Positions 52,267 to 62,451 are shown, numbered from the stretch's first letter. The stretch: DNA of 64,000 nucleotides from Streptomyces sp. Y2F8-2 (GCF_014905555.1 NZ_BNGS01000010.1:1-64000), one strand, 5' to 3'. Made by a program: numbers and translations. Notes: generated from the letters alone by a model not told the origin.

Positions 52267-52689
52267 GTCTTCGAACGTACCTGGTGTCGGGGGGTGACGT
52301 GCCGCAACCGGGGGACGGGGAGGCTTTGGGGCCGAGCTGTGACATCCCCTAAGGGTCCCCTAAGGGGGGCCTCAGGCGTGGAATCGGGGAGACGACGCTG
52401 TCCCCTCGGGGTTTCGGCAGGCAGGGTGACCCGGCGGCGGTGGCGGCCTCTCTGTACCCGGAAGTCTGCTCCACTCGATCGGCGAAGCTCACGCTGAAGT
52501 ACGGCACGTCGTCGACGCACCGCTGAGCCCGGCCGACCCGTTAATGGGATTTATTGATCCGTTCAGTGATTTGGGCCGTTCCACAGCGTTAACGGGGGTT
52601 CATCAACGATATCTATGCGTGTGACAGCCGCTTTGCGCTGTCGGTTCGAGTCAAGTGCATGTCGGGAGCGTGGAAGATATGGCGACGTC
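52267..52689. promoter_or_regulatory. Upstream region of polysaccharide locus
   Basis: 423 bases without a gene. The section 52535-52610 is clearly AT-richer than the surroundings and has two similar boxes, CCGTTAATGGG and GCGTTAACGGG, about 45 bases apart. It is the likely promoter or regulator-binding region for the DUF4012 gene. Confidence 0.45.
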
Positions 52690-54555
52690 ATGGTCCGAGC
52701 CCCGTTGACGGACGAGCTCTTGCCACGGATGCGGAGCCTGCGACGGCAGACCAGGTCCCTCCTCCGCGCCCGGTACATCCTGTCGGCCGTCGTTTTCCTG
52801 GTCATCGCCGGGGCCGGCTGGATCGTGGTCACCGGTCTGTTCGCCCGGACCGAGCTGCTGGCCGCGCAGCGGTCGCTGGAGACGTTGCGGCACTCGGTGA
52901 CCGGTGCGGCGGGGAGAAACGCTGCAGGGGCCGGGACAATGGACGCGGAGGCGGCGATGAGCTCCGCGGCGGGACACGCCGCCCAGGCGCATCGCCTCAC
53001 CACGGGGCCCGCCTGGTATCTCTTCGCGCAGGCACCGGTCCTCGGCGGGCCCGCGAGCACCGTCCGCGGCGCGGCGGACGTCGCCGACCGGTTGACTCAT
53101 GACGTCCTGCCGCCGCTCGTGCGCATCGCTTCCGAACACGCCGGTGACAGGCGGAAGCGCGGTCTGGAATCCCTGCTGTCCGCACTCCAGGGTCAGGCTC
53201 CTGCACTGGAACGGGCGGCTCGGGCCGCCGCCGAATCCCGCGCGGATGTCGGCGGACTGCCCCGCGCGACCTGGCTGCCCGCGGTCGACCATGTACGCAC
53301 GCGGCTTGCCGAGCTGCTCGACCGGACCGTCCCGGTCACGGCTGATGCTTCGATGGCCGCCCGTGTGCTACCGCAGATGATGGGCGAGGAAAGCCCCCGG
53401 CGGTATTTCGTCGTCGTCCAGAACACCGCGGAGGCCCGCGGCACCGGCGGCATGCCCGGGGCCTTCGCCGTGGTCACCGCCGATCGGGGACGACTGGACT
53501 TCGAGACGTTCGGCAACGACGACAGGGTGTCGGGCGCCAACCCCACCGTCGATCTGGGAGCGGAATTCGCCGCCCGTTACGCCTCGGCCGAGCCCACTCG
53601 ATACTGGGCCAACTCGAACATGAGCCCGCACTTCCCCTATGCGGCCCGTATCTGGTCGGCTACCTGGCGCCAGCGAAGCGGCGAGAGGGTGGACGGAGTC
53701 GTCGCCCTGGACCCCACCACGCTGGGCCGCCTTCTGCGGGCGACGGGCCCCGGACGCCTCCCCGACGGCACACCGCTCACCGCCGACAACGCGCTGGACC
53801 TCACCGAGCGTACGGGCTACGCCCGGTACTCGGACGACGCGCGGCGCAAGGCGTTCCTCCTCGAGGTGGCGCGCACGGCAGCCACCACGTTGGCGGACTC
53901 CCTCGGCGACCCACGACGGCTCCCCAGGCTGGTCAAGGCTGCGTACGGTGACGCCGCGGCCGGCCGGCTGAAGGTGTGGAGCGCACGGGAGAACGAGCAA
54001 CGCATCCTGTCGACCCGTCCGTTGAGCGGTACGTTCCCGGAGACCACCGACCCCTTCGCCGGCCTCGTCGTCAACAACGCCGCGGGCGGGAAGCTCGATT
54101 ACTACCTGGAGCGCGAGCTGAGCTGGCTCCCGGGCCGCTGCACGCCACAGGGCCGGCTCGTCACCGCGCGGATCGATCTCACGAACCGGGCTCCGGCTTC
54201 GGGGCTTCCCGCCTACGTCACCCAGCGCGGCGACAGACCCCGGCACCCCACCCGCCCCGGAGACAACCGGTTGCTGGTTTCCTACTACGCCAGCGCCGGC
54301 GCACAACTCACCCAGGCGACGCTCGACGGGCAGGGCATCACGGTGGGCGTCGGCAAGGAACGCGGTCATCCCGTGTACACCCTCGACCTGGAGCTGCCGG
54401 CGCGGCGCACCCGTACCTGGACGCTCCAGTTGCTGGAGCCGGCCAGCGACCGGGCCCCCGTGCTGTGGCGCCAACCGCTGGTCACACCGCTGCGGGTGCA
54501 TGTGCGGCCCTCTCCGGTATGCGACGGCGGCGAACGGCGGTCCGTGGCGCAGTGA
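52690..54555 (+). CDS. DUF4012 domain protein
   Basis: 621 residues from ATG 52690; an in-frame ATG 75 bases upstream is possible. One membrane segment near the N-terminus (about 29-52, YILSAVVFLVIAGAGWIVV) and then a large outer domain with the DUF4012 blocks YFVVVQNTAEARGTGGMPGAF, DRVSGANPTV, SPHFPYAARIW and DGVVALDPTTLGRLL. Function is unknown, but such proteins are regularly found in polysaccharide biosynthesis loci, as here. The C-terminal 130 residues look like a beta-sandwich. Confidence 0.9.
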   Translation: MVRAPLTDELLPRMRSLRRQTRSLLRARYILSAVVFLVIAGAGWIVVTGLFARTELLAAQRSLETLRHSVTGAAGRNAAGAGTMDAEAAMSSAAGHAAQAHRLTTGPAWYLFAQAPVLGGPASTVRGAADVADRLTHDVLPPLVRIASEHAGDRRKRGLESLLSALQGQAPALERAARAAAESRADVGGLPRATWLPAVDHVRTRLAELLDRTVPVTADASMAARVLPQMMGEESPRRYFVVVQNTAEARGTGGMPGAFAVVTADRGRLDFETFGNDDRVSGANPTVDLGAEFAARYASAEPTRYWANSNMSPHFPYAARIWSATWRQRSGERVDGVVALDPTTLGRLLRATGPGRLPDGTPLTADNALDLTERTGYARYSDDARRKAFLLEVARTAATTLADSLGDPRRLPRLVKAAYGDAAAGRLKVWSARENEQRILSTRPLSGTFPETTDPFAGLVVNNAAGGKLDYYLERELSWLPGRCTPQGRLVTARIDLTNRAPASGLPAYVTQRGDRPRHPTRPGDNRLLVSYYASAGAQLTQATLDGQGITVGVGKERGHPVYTLDLELPARRTRTWTLQLLEPASDRAPVLWRQPLVTPLRVHVRPSPVCDGGERRSVAQ

Positions 54556-54772
54556 TGACGTGGGCCGCGGCGGAGCGGGTCGGGCGCTTCGCTCGAAGCC
54601 CGTCCGGCCCGGCCGTCGGCGCACCGTCACCTGGCTCGACGCCCGGCGCACCGTGACGGACCGCGCCCCGCACCGCTCCGCCGTGGGCCCGATGGCGGCC
54701 GGGTGAGTGAGGGGCATCCGTCGCCGGTGGTACTCGCGCCGCGGGCCGTACGAAGCCGTGACCCCGCGACGG

Positions 54773-55876
54773 TCAGGGGCGGGCTCCGGCCGCCAAGGTG
54801 GCGTAGACGTCGTCGAACCACGCCGCGGTGGCCGCCATGTCCACCGACGAGGTGTCGGCGAGAGCCCGGGCGGCGAGCGCGGCGTGAACTTCGGGGCGCA
54901 TGACGCGCAGGATGGCGTCGGCCAGCCGCTCCGGTGACCGGGGCGGCACCAGAAATCCGTTCTCGCCGTCGCGGACCAGGTCGGTGACTCCGCCCACGGC
55001 CGTGGAAACCACCGGTACCCCTGCGGCGATCGCCTCCATGACGACCACGGGCAGTCCCTCGTGGTTCGAGGAAAGGACCAAGGCGTCCACCGCGGCCACG
55101 AGCCGGTTGGCCCCCGGCACACGCCCCACATAGCGAATGCGCTCCCGTAGCCCTCGCCGGTCGACCTCAGCCAGCACCTGCTCACGCAGGGGGCCGTCAC
55201 CGGCCAGCACGAACACGGCGTCGGGCCGCTCACCGAGCACCCGGGCAGCAGCCTCGATCAGCAGGGGATGGTTCTTCTGCCAGCGGAAGTTGGCCACACA
55301 CGCCAGTACGAAGGCGTCGTCGGGGATCCCGAACTCCGCGCGCACCTCCCTCGCACGTTGAGCCCAGGACCGTTGAGCCGCGACATCCACTCCGTGGACG
55401 CGTGTGCGAACCAGGCGTGCTCCCTTGACGGTACGAGCGGTGGCCACCTGCGGTGAGACCGCCACCGTCAGATCATCGAGCCACCGTGTCCACCGGTCGA
55501 CCAGCATGGTCAGCGGGCGATAGCACTCGTGATGCACGGTGGAGACCAGTGCGGGGCGGCGGCACATCAGGCGCACGGCGGGGCGCAGCAGCGATGCGGG
55601 CAGGGGGGAGTGGACGTTGACCACGTCGGGCCGCAGTCCTCGCACCACACGGACGAGTCTGGCGTAGCGGAGCAGACGCGGTGACGATCGCAGATCGACG
55701 ACCTTCACTCCGCAGGTCCGCAGCACCTCGGCCAATTCGTCGGTCGCGGCCTTCACGAAGACCACGGTGTAGTCACGACCGGTCCGGGGCGCCCGGCGCA
55801 GGCGTTCCACCAGAAGAACCTCGGCACCGCCCACGTCCAGAGTCTTGATCACTTCGCAGATGCGCGCCATGGTCAC
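54773..55876 (-). CDS. GT4-type glycosyltransferase
   Basis: 367 residues from GTG 55876 (GGAGGG 7 bases upstream). GT-B fold with the N-terminal GGAE loop (TLDVGGAEVLLVERL), LACVANFRWQKNHPLLIEA at the domain joint, and the donor-site SNHEGLPVVVMEAIAAGVPVV with its conserved Glu. It adds a sugar to a lipid-linked intermediate at the inner face of the membrane. It is the last gene of the leftward polysaccharide operon (epimerase - phosphoglycosyltransferase - GT4). Confidence 0.93.
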   Translation of the reverse strand: MTMARICEVIKTLDVGGAEVLLVERLRRAPRTGRDYTVVFVKAATDELAEVLRTCGVKVVDLRSSPRLLRYARLVRVVRGLRPDVVNVHSPLPASLLRPAVRLMCRRPALVSTVHHECYRPLTMLVDRWTRWLDDLTVAVSPQVATARTVKGARLVRTRVHGVDVAAQRSWAQRAREVRAEFGIPDDAFVLACVANFRWQKNHPLLIEAAARVLGERPDAVFVLAGDGPLREQVLAEVDRRGLRERIRYVGRVPGANRLVAAVDALVLSSNHEGLPVVVMEAIAAGVPVVSTAVGGVTDLVRDGENGFLVPPRSPERLADAILRVMRPEVHAALAARALADTSSVDMAATAAWFDDVYATLAAGARP

Positions 55877-56033
55877 CGAGCCGCCCTCCGCTGCCGACGA
55901 GGCCTTGCATCATCGCGCGTCCGCACCCTAGAGGCTGAGCGGCGCCCGAGGCCGTGGCCCTGCCAGGGCTCGGCGTGTCGTGCGGGAGGCGTCACCCGAA
56001 CGCCGGAAGGCCGACGCCGCCCGCTGCGGGGTG

Positions 56034-57182
56034 TCACTGCGGTGCAGCCGGAACGCCGGCGGTCGGGGACAGCGCCGTTCCCTTGTTCGCTTCCCGCGAG
56101 TGGGGCACGGCAGCGCGGGCGGCGTCCTTCGACGGCGTACCCGCCGTGACCGCGCCACCTTCGGATGCGGCCGTGGCGGCGGGGATCCTGAGCAGCAGCG
56201 CCACCGCGCCGACGCCGACCGCACCGGCGGCGGCGAGCGCGGTGCCGGGAGGGAGCAACCCGTGGGTCACCAACATCCCCGACAGGCAGCCGGCCACGGC
56301 GAGTAGCGCAAGGTACCGAACGACCTGAGGGACCGTGAGGCCGAGGCGTCTCAACCGATGGGCGATATGGTCCGTTCCGCCCTGCAGCAGCGGCTTGGAC
56401 TCCCGGTAGCGGGACAGCATCACCAGCGTCGTGTCCAGAGTCGGCACCACAGTGGCGAGCAGCAGGCCCGCCGGTCCGGACAGGCCCTCGACGTCGTCGT
56501 GGAGCACCACCAAGGCGGAAGCCAGCGTGAAGCCGAGGAAGAGCGATCCCGCGTCGCCGAGGAAGATGCGTGCCGGATGCCTGTTGTGGAACAGGAAGCC
56601 GAGGCAGGCACACGCGAGCGCGGCCACCAGCACGCCCACACCATCAGGACCGCCGGCCGGAGCGGTCAGGCAGACGAAGCCGCCGATGACCACGCACAGC
56701 GACGAGGCGGCGCCGTCCATGTTGTCCAGCAGGTTGAACGCATTCGTGACGAAGACGATCCACACGATGGAGAGCACGGCGTCGATCGTGTTGCCGAAGA
56801 GGTCTGGATGCCCCCCTACCGACACCACTACCGCGGCCGAGAGGACCTCGACGCACAGCCGCACCATCGGGCCGAGCGGGCGCAGATCATCGATGAGCCC
56901 GAGAACGCACATGACCGCCGCGCCGCCGAGCAGCACACCGACGACCGGGTCGAAGACCCCCCCGGCGAGCGCGGCCGCCGCACCCGCGGCGAAGGTGGCG
57001 ACGGCGACGGCGACACCGCCGAGATAGGGGGTCGGCCGGGTGTGCGCCTTGCGCGCGCTGGGGCGGTCGGTGATCCCGTGGCGCACGGCGAAGCGTCTGA
57101 GCGGCTCGGTCAGCAGGAGGCCGAGCAGCAGGGCCGCGCCGCCTGCACCCGCCGTCGAGATCGTCGCGTACATGCCGGTCAC
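56034..57182 (-). CDS. WecA/MraY-like undecaprenyl-phosphate sugar-1-phosphate transferase
   Basis: 382 residues with about ten membrane segments. Conserved blocks are AHTRPTPYLGGVAV, GLIDDLRPLGP (Mg-binding Asp pair), NAFNLLDNMDG, RHPARIFLGDAGS and GGTDHIAHRL (the HxxHR loop). It starts glycan assembly by moving a sugar-1-phosphate from a UDP-sugar to undecaprenyl phosphate. GTG 57182 overlaps the epimerase stop (GTGA). The C-terminal 50 residues are polar and extra to the family. Confidence 0.95.
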   Translation of the reverse strand: MTGMYATISTAGAGGAALLLGLLLTEPLRRFAVRHGITDRPSARKAHTRPTPYLGGVAVAVATFAAGAAAALAGGVFDPVVGVLLGGAAVMCVLGLIDDLRPLGPMVRLCVEVLSAAVVVSVGGHPDLFGNTIDAVLSIVWIVFVTNAFNLLDNMDGAASSLCVVIGGFVCLTAPAGGPDGVGVLVAALACACLGFLFHNRHPARIFLGDAGSLFLGFTLASALVVLHDDVEGLSGPAGLLLATVVPTLDTTLVMLSRYRESKPLLQGGTDHIAHRLRRLGLTVPQVVRYLALLAVAGCLSGMLVTHGLLPPGTALAAAGAVGVGAVALLLRIPAATAASEGGAVTAGTPSKDAARAAVPHSREANKGTALSPTAGVPAAPQ

Positions 57183-58249
57183 CGTCCCGCCAGAGCGGTT
57201 TCGGCAACGGACTCGCCGCTGACCGGTTGACGTTGCTCCGGGGCGCTCGGTACGTGGGTCGGCAGGCTGTCGCGCAACTCTTCACGGGCGTCCGCGATCG
57301 CGTCCGCGAGGATGTCGCCGAGACCGTGCCGGGGTTGCCAGCCCGTCAGGGCACGGAGCTTGGAGGTGTCGGGGACCCTGCGTTCCATGTCCTCGAAGCC
57401 CGGTCCGTACGCCTCGGCGTACGACAGGTGCTCCACTGGCGAAACGCTGCCGGCCTGCGCGATGATCCGGGCGGCGAGCGCGCGGATGCTGATCTCGTCG
57501 TCGGCGCCGATGTTGAAGGTCTGTCCTACCGAGTCCGGGTGTCGCAGCAGCAGGAGCAGCGCCGCGACCGCGTCGGTGACGTGCAGGAAGCAGCGTCTCT
57601 GGGTACCGTCCGCGTGGATCGTCAGCGGTTCTCCGCGAACCGCCTGTCGGGCGAAGCGGGGGATGACCATTCCGTACGCGGGGCTCTGGCGAGGCCCCAC
57701 GGTGTTGAAGAACCGGACGACGGTCGACCGCAGCCCCCGCTCCTGGTGGTACAGACAGGCCAGGATCTCGTCAACGGCCTTGGCCGTGCTGTACGACCAC
57801 CGGGCCACGGACGGGCTGCCCAGGATACGGTCGGAGGTCTCGTCGAGCGGTCCGGAGGAGTTCTTTCCGTAGATTTCCGAGGTGCTGGCGATCAGAATCC
57901 TGCGGTCGTATCGCTGGGCGTACTCGATGACGATCTCGGTGCCTTTTGTGTTGGTGACGAACGACCTCAACGGCTGATCGACGATGAGTTTGACCCCTAC
58001 GGCGGCAGCCAAATGGATGACCGTGTCGCATTCCTCTACGAGTTCGTCCACCAGTGGCGCGTCGAGAACGGATCCGTGGATGAAGCGGAAACGCGTGTCC
58101 GTCCGGGCCTGAGCGAGGTTCTCCTGTCTTCCGGTCGTGAGGTTGTCGAGGACCACCACGCTGCGACCATCGGCCAGCAACGCGTCCACGAGATGGGAGC
58201 CGATGAAGCCGGCTCCGCCGGTCACCAGGTACTTCGAACTGCGATCCAT
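57179..58249 (-). CDS. NAD-dependent nucleotide-sugar epimerase/dehydratase
   Basis: 356 residues from ATG 58249. NAD site TGGAGFIGSH, active site STSEIYG and YSTAK. The sequence VVRFFNTVGPRQSPAYGMVIPRF resembles UDP-glucuronate decarboxylase/epimerase enzymes. It converts a UDP-sugar, possibly a uronic acid, for the glycan made by this locus. It is divergent from the dehydrogenase gene, so precursor genes flank one promoter region. Confidence 0.9.
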   Translation of the reverse strand: MDRSSKYLVTGGAGFIGSHLVDALLADGRSVVVLDNLTTGRQENLAQARTDTRFRFIHGSVLDAPLVDELVEECDTVIHLAAAVGVKLIVDQPLRSFVTNTKGTEIVIEYAQRYDRRILIASTSEIYGKNSSGPLDETSDRILGSPSVARWSYSTAKAVDEILACLYHQERGLRSTVVRFFNTVGPRQSPAYGMVIPRFARQAVRGEPLTIHADGTQRRCFLHVTDAVAALLLLLRHPDSVGQTFNIGADDEISIRALAARIIAQAGSVSPVEHLSYAEAYGPGFEDMERRVPDTSKLRALTGWQPRHGLGDILADAIADAREELRDSLPTHVPSAPEQRQPVSGESVAETALAGR

Positions 58250-58506
58250 GTGCGGCGTCACTCCGGGTCGGGTGGTGGGGTCTCGGGTTCCGCTCAGCTC
58301 GACCGCATTGCCGAGCCAACGTTGACCTATGCGATGAATACCGGAAATTGAAACCACGTCAGGACTTGTGATCCCCTCGGCGCGTCTAGCCGGTTACGGA
58401 ATCAGGGTGATGCCGGTCGGACATCGTCTCTCATGTGCCGAACGGAACCGATGCGCGTGCGTCAATAGGGACTGGCATATGCCGACTTCCCTCGACAAAC
58501 GGAGTG
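58250..58506. promoter_or_regulatory. Divergent promoter region of polysaccharide locus
   Basis: 257 bases between the leftward epimerase operon and the rightward dehydrogenase. A less GC-rich patch around 58325-58365 (GATGAATACCGGAAATTGAA) is the best promoter candidate. No clear boxes fixed. Confidence 0.4.
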
Positions 58507-59793
58507 ATGACGTTGCGTCAGAGCAGCGAGGCGGACGGTCGCAGGCTGGTCGTCGTAGGTCTGGGATACGTGGGTCTTCCCCTGGCGGTGCGGGCCGTCG
58601 AAGTCGGCTATTCCGTCGTCGGCGTGGACACCGACGAGTTGAGGGTGAAGCGTCTCGGCGCCTGCGACTCCTACATCGAGGGCGTCGACGACGCGCGCCT
58701 CATGGCCGCTGCCGACAGCGGACGTTTCCACGCCACCACGGACTACGACGGGATCGATGGACTCGACATCTGCGTCATCACGGTGCCGACTCCGCTGCGG
58801 GAGGGTGTCCCCGACCTGAGTTTCGTCGAGTGCGCCGGTCGGAGTGTCGCCCCCCACCTCACGCCCGGCGCCACAGTCGTCCTGGAGTCCACCACGTACC
58901 CCGGGTCGACCGAGAACCTGCTGCGCCCCCTGCTGGAGGAGGGCAGCGGGCTGAGGGCGGGCACCGACTTCCACCTCGGCTACAGCCCGGAGCGCATCGA
59001 CCCGGGAAACCCGGTCTGGCACCTGGAGAACACACCGAAGGTGATCTCCGGGATTAACCCGGCGTCGCTGCGCAGCGTCGAGCGCTTCTACGGAGACATC
59101 GTGGAGCGCACGGTGCCCGTGAGCTCCTGCAGGACCGCCGAGCTGACCAAGCTGCTCGAGAACACCTACCGGCACGTCAACATCGCCTTGGTCAACGAAA
59201 TGACCATGGTCTCACGGCAGTTGGGCGCCGACATCTGGGAGGCGGTCGAGGCCGCCAGTACCAAGCCGTTCGGCTTCATGCCGTTCCGTCCCGGCCCCGG
59301 CGTGGGCGGCCACTGCCTGCCGGTGGACCCGTCCTATCTGTCGTGGCAGGTGAAGAGGCTGCTGAAGCAGGACCTCCGGTTCATCTCGTTGGCGAACGAC
59401 ATCAACGACCACATGCCCGCTCATGTCGTCTGGCGGATCACTCGTGGGCTGAACGAACGGGGCAGGTCGGTCAAGGGCTCCCGCGTCCTGCAACTCGGCC
59501 TGGCCTACAAGAGGAACACAGGCGACATCCGCGAGTCGCCGGCGCTGGTCCTCGCCCGGTCGTTGCTCTCCCTCGGCGCTCGGTTGGTCGTCGCCGAGCC
59601 GCACACCGACGCGTACCTCGTTCCCCCGGACATCACTCGGGTCGAGCTCACCGAGGCCGAGATCCGGGCCGCCGACGTGGTGGTCGTGGCCACCGACCAC
59701 GATGCCTTCGACTATGCGCTCGTCCAGGAGGCCGGAGCGTATGTGTTCGACACGCGCAACCGATGCCGGGGTGAGCGTGTCGAGGTCCTGTGA
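58507..59793 (+). CDS. UDP-N-acetylhexosamine 6-dehydrogenase-like enzyme
   Basis: 428 residues from ATG 58507; GGAG is only 2 bases away, so TTG 58513 may be the real start. NAD site GLGYVGLPLA, then GYSPERIDPGN, KLLENTYRHVNIALVNEM and the catalytic Cys in GVGGHCLPVDP. The SPERIDPGN and KLLENTYRHVN blocks are those of the WecC/TviB/WbpA group, which oxidises UDP-HexNAc to the uronic acid, rather than of UDP-glucose dehydrogenase. It would supply an acidic amino sugar for the glycan. Confidence 0.9.
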   Translation: MTLRQSSEADGRRLVVVGLGYVGLPLAVRAVEVGYSVVGVDTDELRVKRLGACDSYIEGVDDARLMAAADSGRFHATTDYDGIDGLDICVITVPTPLREGVPDLSFVECAGRSVAPHLTPGATVVLESTTYPGSTENLLRPLLEEGSGLRAGTDFHLGYSPERIDPGNPVWHLENTPKVISGINPASLRSVERFYGDIVERTVPVSSCRTAELTKLLENTYRHVNIALVNEMTMVSRQLGADIWEAVEAASTKPFGFMPFRPGPGVGGHCLPVDPSYLSWQVKRLLKQDLRFISLANDINDHMPAHVVWRITRGLNERGRSVKGSRVLQLGLAYKRNTGDIRESPALVLARSLLSLGARLVVAEPHTDAYLVPPDITRVELTEAEIRAADVVVVATDHDAFDYALVQEAGAYVFDTRNRCRGERVEVL

Positions 59794-59859
59794 CCACGTG
59801 CCCCTCCCGCCCGGGCCGGGGAACCGGTCGGCCCGCTCTCCGAGAAGGTGCAGCGACAC

Positions 59860-61371
59860 ATGAGGGCCACACCGTCGACGGCTCGCCCGCCGGATCCCTC
59901 GGACGCCGGAGCGCGACCGGCGAGGCATGGCCGGAGCACGCAGGGGCCATGGACCGGGCGCTGGGGACCGTACCGGTCCTGGAAACGGCATCTGCGGACA
60001 TTCTCCTCGCTCACCGCCGCCAGTCAGATCGAGGCGGCACTGTCGTTCGGCACCACGGTGACCCTGGTCCGGCTGGCCGGCAGCACGAAGGCGGGAGAGG
60101 TGCTGCTGGTCCAGTCCATGGCCTCGATCTGGTTCCTGCTGTGGGATCCGCGCCTCGAGGACGCGCAGCAGCGGTACGTCCCCATGGAGCAGCGCCGCGG
60201 CGTCGGTCACGGAACCCGGTTGTATCGACGGCTCGTCGCTCTGGACGTGCTGGCCGGGCTGCTGACCACGGTCGTGGGGGTGGGGGCGGCGCTGGGCGCC
60301 GCAGCTCTCGGATGGGTCCCCGTGGAACGGCTCTGGCTGCTCGTGCCGGCCGTGCTGGCAGCCGGAGCGGCCACACCTTCCGGCAGCGCTTCCGCCGGTT
60401 TCGCGATCGCCGAACGGCTCTCGCTGCTCGGAGCGCTCCGCGTGGCGCTCGCTGCCGTCGGATGCCTGGTGACGCTGGCGGCACTGCTCACGTCCGGCAC
60501 GGCAGGCTATCTGGTGGCCACCCTGATCAGCGGCCTGGTGTCCACGGTCGTGCTGATGGCGGTCGCCTGTCGGCAGGTGCGCCGCACGTGCGGCCCACCT
60601 GCCGCCGGCCCCGTCACGATGCCGCCGGGCCTTGTGCCGTTCCTGGTGAAGAGTTCGGCAGCCGGGTCCGTGTCCCTGGCCTCGGACAGCGGCGTCTCCC
60701 TGCTGGCCGGACTGCTCGGTGGGCCCACCCTGGTGACGTACCTGAAGGTCGTCAACGCCCCGGGCCGCCTCTTCGGCAGCTTCCTGAATCCCGTCGCGTC
60801 ACAGCTCTATCCGCGTCTGGCACGGGCCGGAGCCCAGGGGCGCCGCGAGGCGGTGCTGCGTGACGCTGTGCGCTGCAGCACGCTCGCCGGAGGAATCGGG
60901 CTGGTCGCGGTGACCGCCGGCGTCTGTCTCCTGCATCCGCTGATCGGCGTCGTGTACGGCCCCGAGTACACCACTGTGTCCGCCGCCGCCGTAGTGATCC
61001 TCGCAGCGGCTGCACTGCGCGGCGCGGTCGTCTGGTCCAAGGTTCTCCCCCCGGCTCTCGGATTCCCGGGGATCAGGCTCGTGTTCCTCACCGTCGAGGG
61101 CGTCGGTCAGCTCGCGATGCTGGCCGGCGTCACTCAGGTCTGTGCGACCACGTCCTGCAGGACGCTGGTCTGGGCGTGGGGGCTGCTGGGTCTGGTGGCT
61201 CTGAGCACGGCGGCCTGGTTCGTCGTGCTGTGGCACCTCACCAGGCCGACGTCGGGACTGAGTGCCGCGACCGGGCCCGGAACGGTGTCCTACGGTGCCG
61301 TCCCCGGCCCGGCCGGGGCAGCAGGGAAGGCCACCGGCACCTTCCGGAACATCCTGCGGAACAGGCGATGA
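59860..61371 (+). CDS. Polysaccharide flippase (Wzx/MATE superfamily)
   Basis: 503 residues from ATG 59860, with GAAGG 9 bases upstream. A 55-residue Pro/Arg-rich cytoplasmic N-terminus precedes 11-12 hydrophobic segments, with the usual FLVKSSAAGSVSLASDSGVS and YLKVVNAPGRLFGSFLNPV pattern of oligosaccharide flippases. It moves the lipid-linked repeat unit across the membrane. The last codons form the left arm of a long terminator. Confidence 0.9.
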   Translation: MRATPSTARPPDPSDAGARPARHGRSTQGPWTGRWGPYRSWKRHLRTFSSLTAASQIEAALSFGTTVTLVRLAGSTKAGEVLLVQSMASIWFLLWDPRLEDAQQRYVPMEQRRGVGHGTRLYRRLVALDVLAGLLTTVVGVGAALGAAALGWVPVERLWLLVPAVLAAGAATPSGSASAGFAIAERLSLLGALRVALAAVGCLVTLAALLTSGTAGYLVATLISGLVSTVVLMAVACRQVRRTCGPPAAGPVTMPPGLVPFLVKSSAAGSVSLASDSGVSLLAGLLGGPTLVTYLKVVNAPGRLFGSFLNPVASQLYPRLARAGAQGRREAVLRDAVRCSTLAGGIGLVAVTAGVCLLHPLIGVVYGPEYTTVSAAAVVILAAAALRGAVVWSKVLPPALGFPGIRLVFLTVEGVGQLAMLAGVTQVCATTSCRTLVWAWGLLGLVALSTAAWFVVLWHLTRPTSGLSAATGPGTVSYGAVPGPAGAAGKATGTFRNILRNRR

Positions 61372-61405
61372 GGCCGTCGCCGGACGGCCTCATCGCCTGT
61401 TCCGC
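61356..61405. terminator. Very strong bidirectional hairpin
   Basis: A perfect 23-bp stem (61356-61378 with 61383-61405) with a 4-base loop. The left arm begins inside the last codons of the flippase gene. It lies between convergent genes and can end both. Confidence 0.9.
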
Positions 61406-61486
61406 GGCCGGTCGCCGTCCGGCCGACGGCTTCCCGGTGCGGGACGCCCGTGGCACCGCTTCCAGCCGCGCCGCACGACCGAGCTG

Positions 61487-62425
61487 CTATGCGGGCGTCA
61501 CCACGGAGCGGAACCACTGGACGGTCTCGGCCAGCCCCTGCTCCAGGGGAACGGGCTCGAGACCGGCGAACAGACTCCTGAGCAACCCGTCGTCGGCCTG
61601 GGAATCGCGCACATCGCCGCGTCGGGGCGGCTCGTGGCGGATCTCCACCGCCAGCTCCAGGATCTTGGCGAGGTGATGGGCGAGTTCCAGGACACTGACC
61701 CGAGTGCCGAAGGCCAGGTTGACCGGTCGGGCAGAGGTGACTTTCCGCTCGACGGCGTCGGCGAGCACCCGGGCGACCGTTCCGACGTAGGTGAAGTCGC
61801 GGGTCTGGTGGCCGTCGCCGAAGACCGTCAGCGGTTGACCGCGCAGTGCGGCGTCGATGAAGGCCGGGACGACCGCGGCGTAGGCGTGGCCGGCGGGCTG
61901 CAGCGGGCCGTAGACGTTGAAGAACCGGAAGGAGAGGGCCGGAAGCCCGAAGGCCGATCCGTAGGCGAGCACATACGACTCGGTCGCCAGCTTGCTGGCG
62001 GCGTAAGGGCTGAGCGGACGGGTCGGCAGCCCCTCGTGCTTGGGCAGGTCGGTGATCGAGCCGTACACCGACGAGGACGACGCAGCGACCACGTGGGTGT
62101 GGCTGCGACGGCAGGCTTCGAGTACGCGCACGCTTCCGGTCGCGTTGACCTCATGGCTGGCAAACGGATCCGCGAGGGAACGCGGCACCGACGGCCGTGC
62201 GGCCAGATGGACCACGGCGTCGGCCCCGGCCACCACGTCCTCGAGCAGGTCGCGGTCGAGGATGCTGCCCTCGATGAGCTCCACGTCCGTGCCCGCGAGA
62301 TTGTCCGCGCTGCCCGTACTCAGGTCGTCCAGGGCGACGACCCTGCCGACGGTGGGACGGGAGGCCAGTTCGCGGCACAGGTTGGCTCCGATGAACCCGG
62401 CCCCTCCGGTCACAACGACGTTCAA
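61487..62425 (-). CDS. NAD-dependent epimerase (UDP-HexNAc/UDP-glucose 4-epimerase-like)
   Basis: 312 residues from TTG 62425, because the protein begins NVVVTGGAGFIGANL and AAAGG stands 9 bases upstream; longer starts lack a site. Active site SSSSVYG and YAASK, then FRFFNVYGPLQPAG. It interconverts a UDP-sugar at C-4. Together with the WecC/TviB-like dehydrogenase it resembles the TviB/TviC or WbpO/WbpP pair. Downstream of a GT4 gene after 26 bases. Confidence 0.9.
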   Translation of the reverse strand: MNVVVTGGAGFIGANLCRELASRPTVGRVVALDDLSTGSADNLAGTDVELIEGSILDRDLLEDVVAGADAVVHLAARPSVPRSLADPFASHEVNATGSVRVLEACRRSHTHVVAASSSSVYGSITDLPKHEGLPTRPLSPYAASKLATESYVLAYGSAFGLPALSFRFFNVYGPLQPAGHAYAAVVPAFIDAALRGQPLTVFGDGHQTRDFTYVGTVARVLADAVERKVTSARPVNLAFGTRVSVLELAHHLAKILELAVEIRHEPPRRGDVRDSQADDGLLRSLFAGLEPVPLEQGLAETVQWFRSVVTPA

Positions 62426-62451
62426 CGGTATGCACCTTTCAGTAGGAGGGC

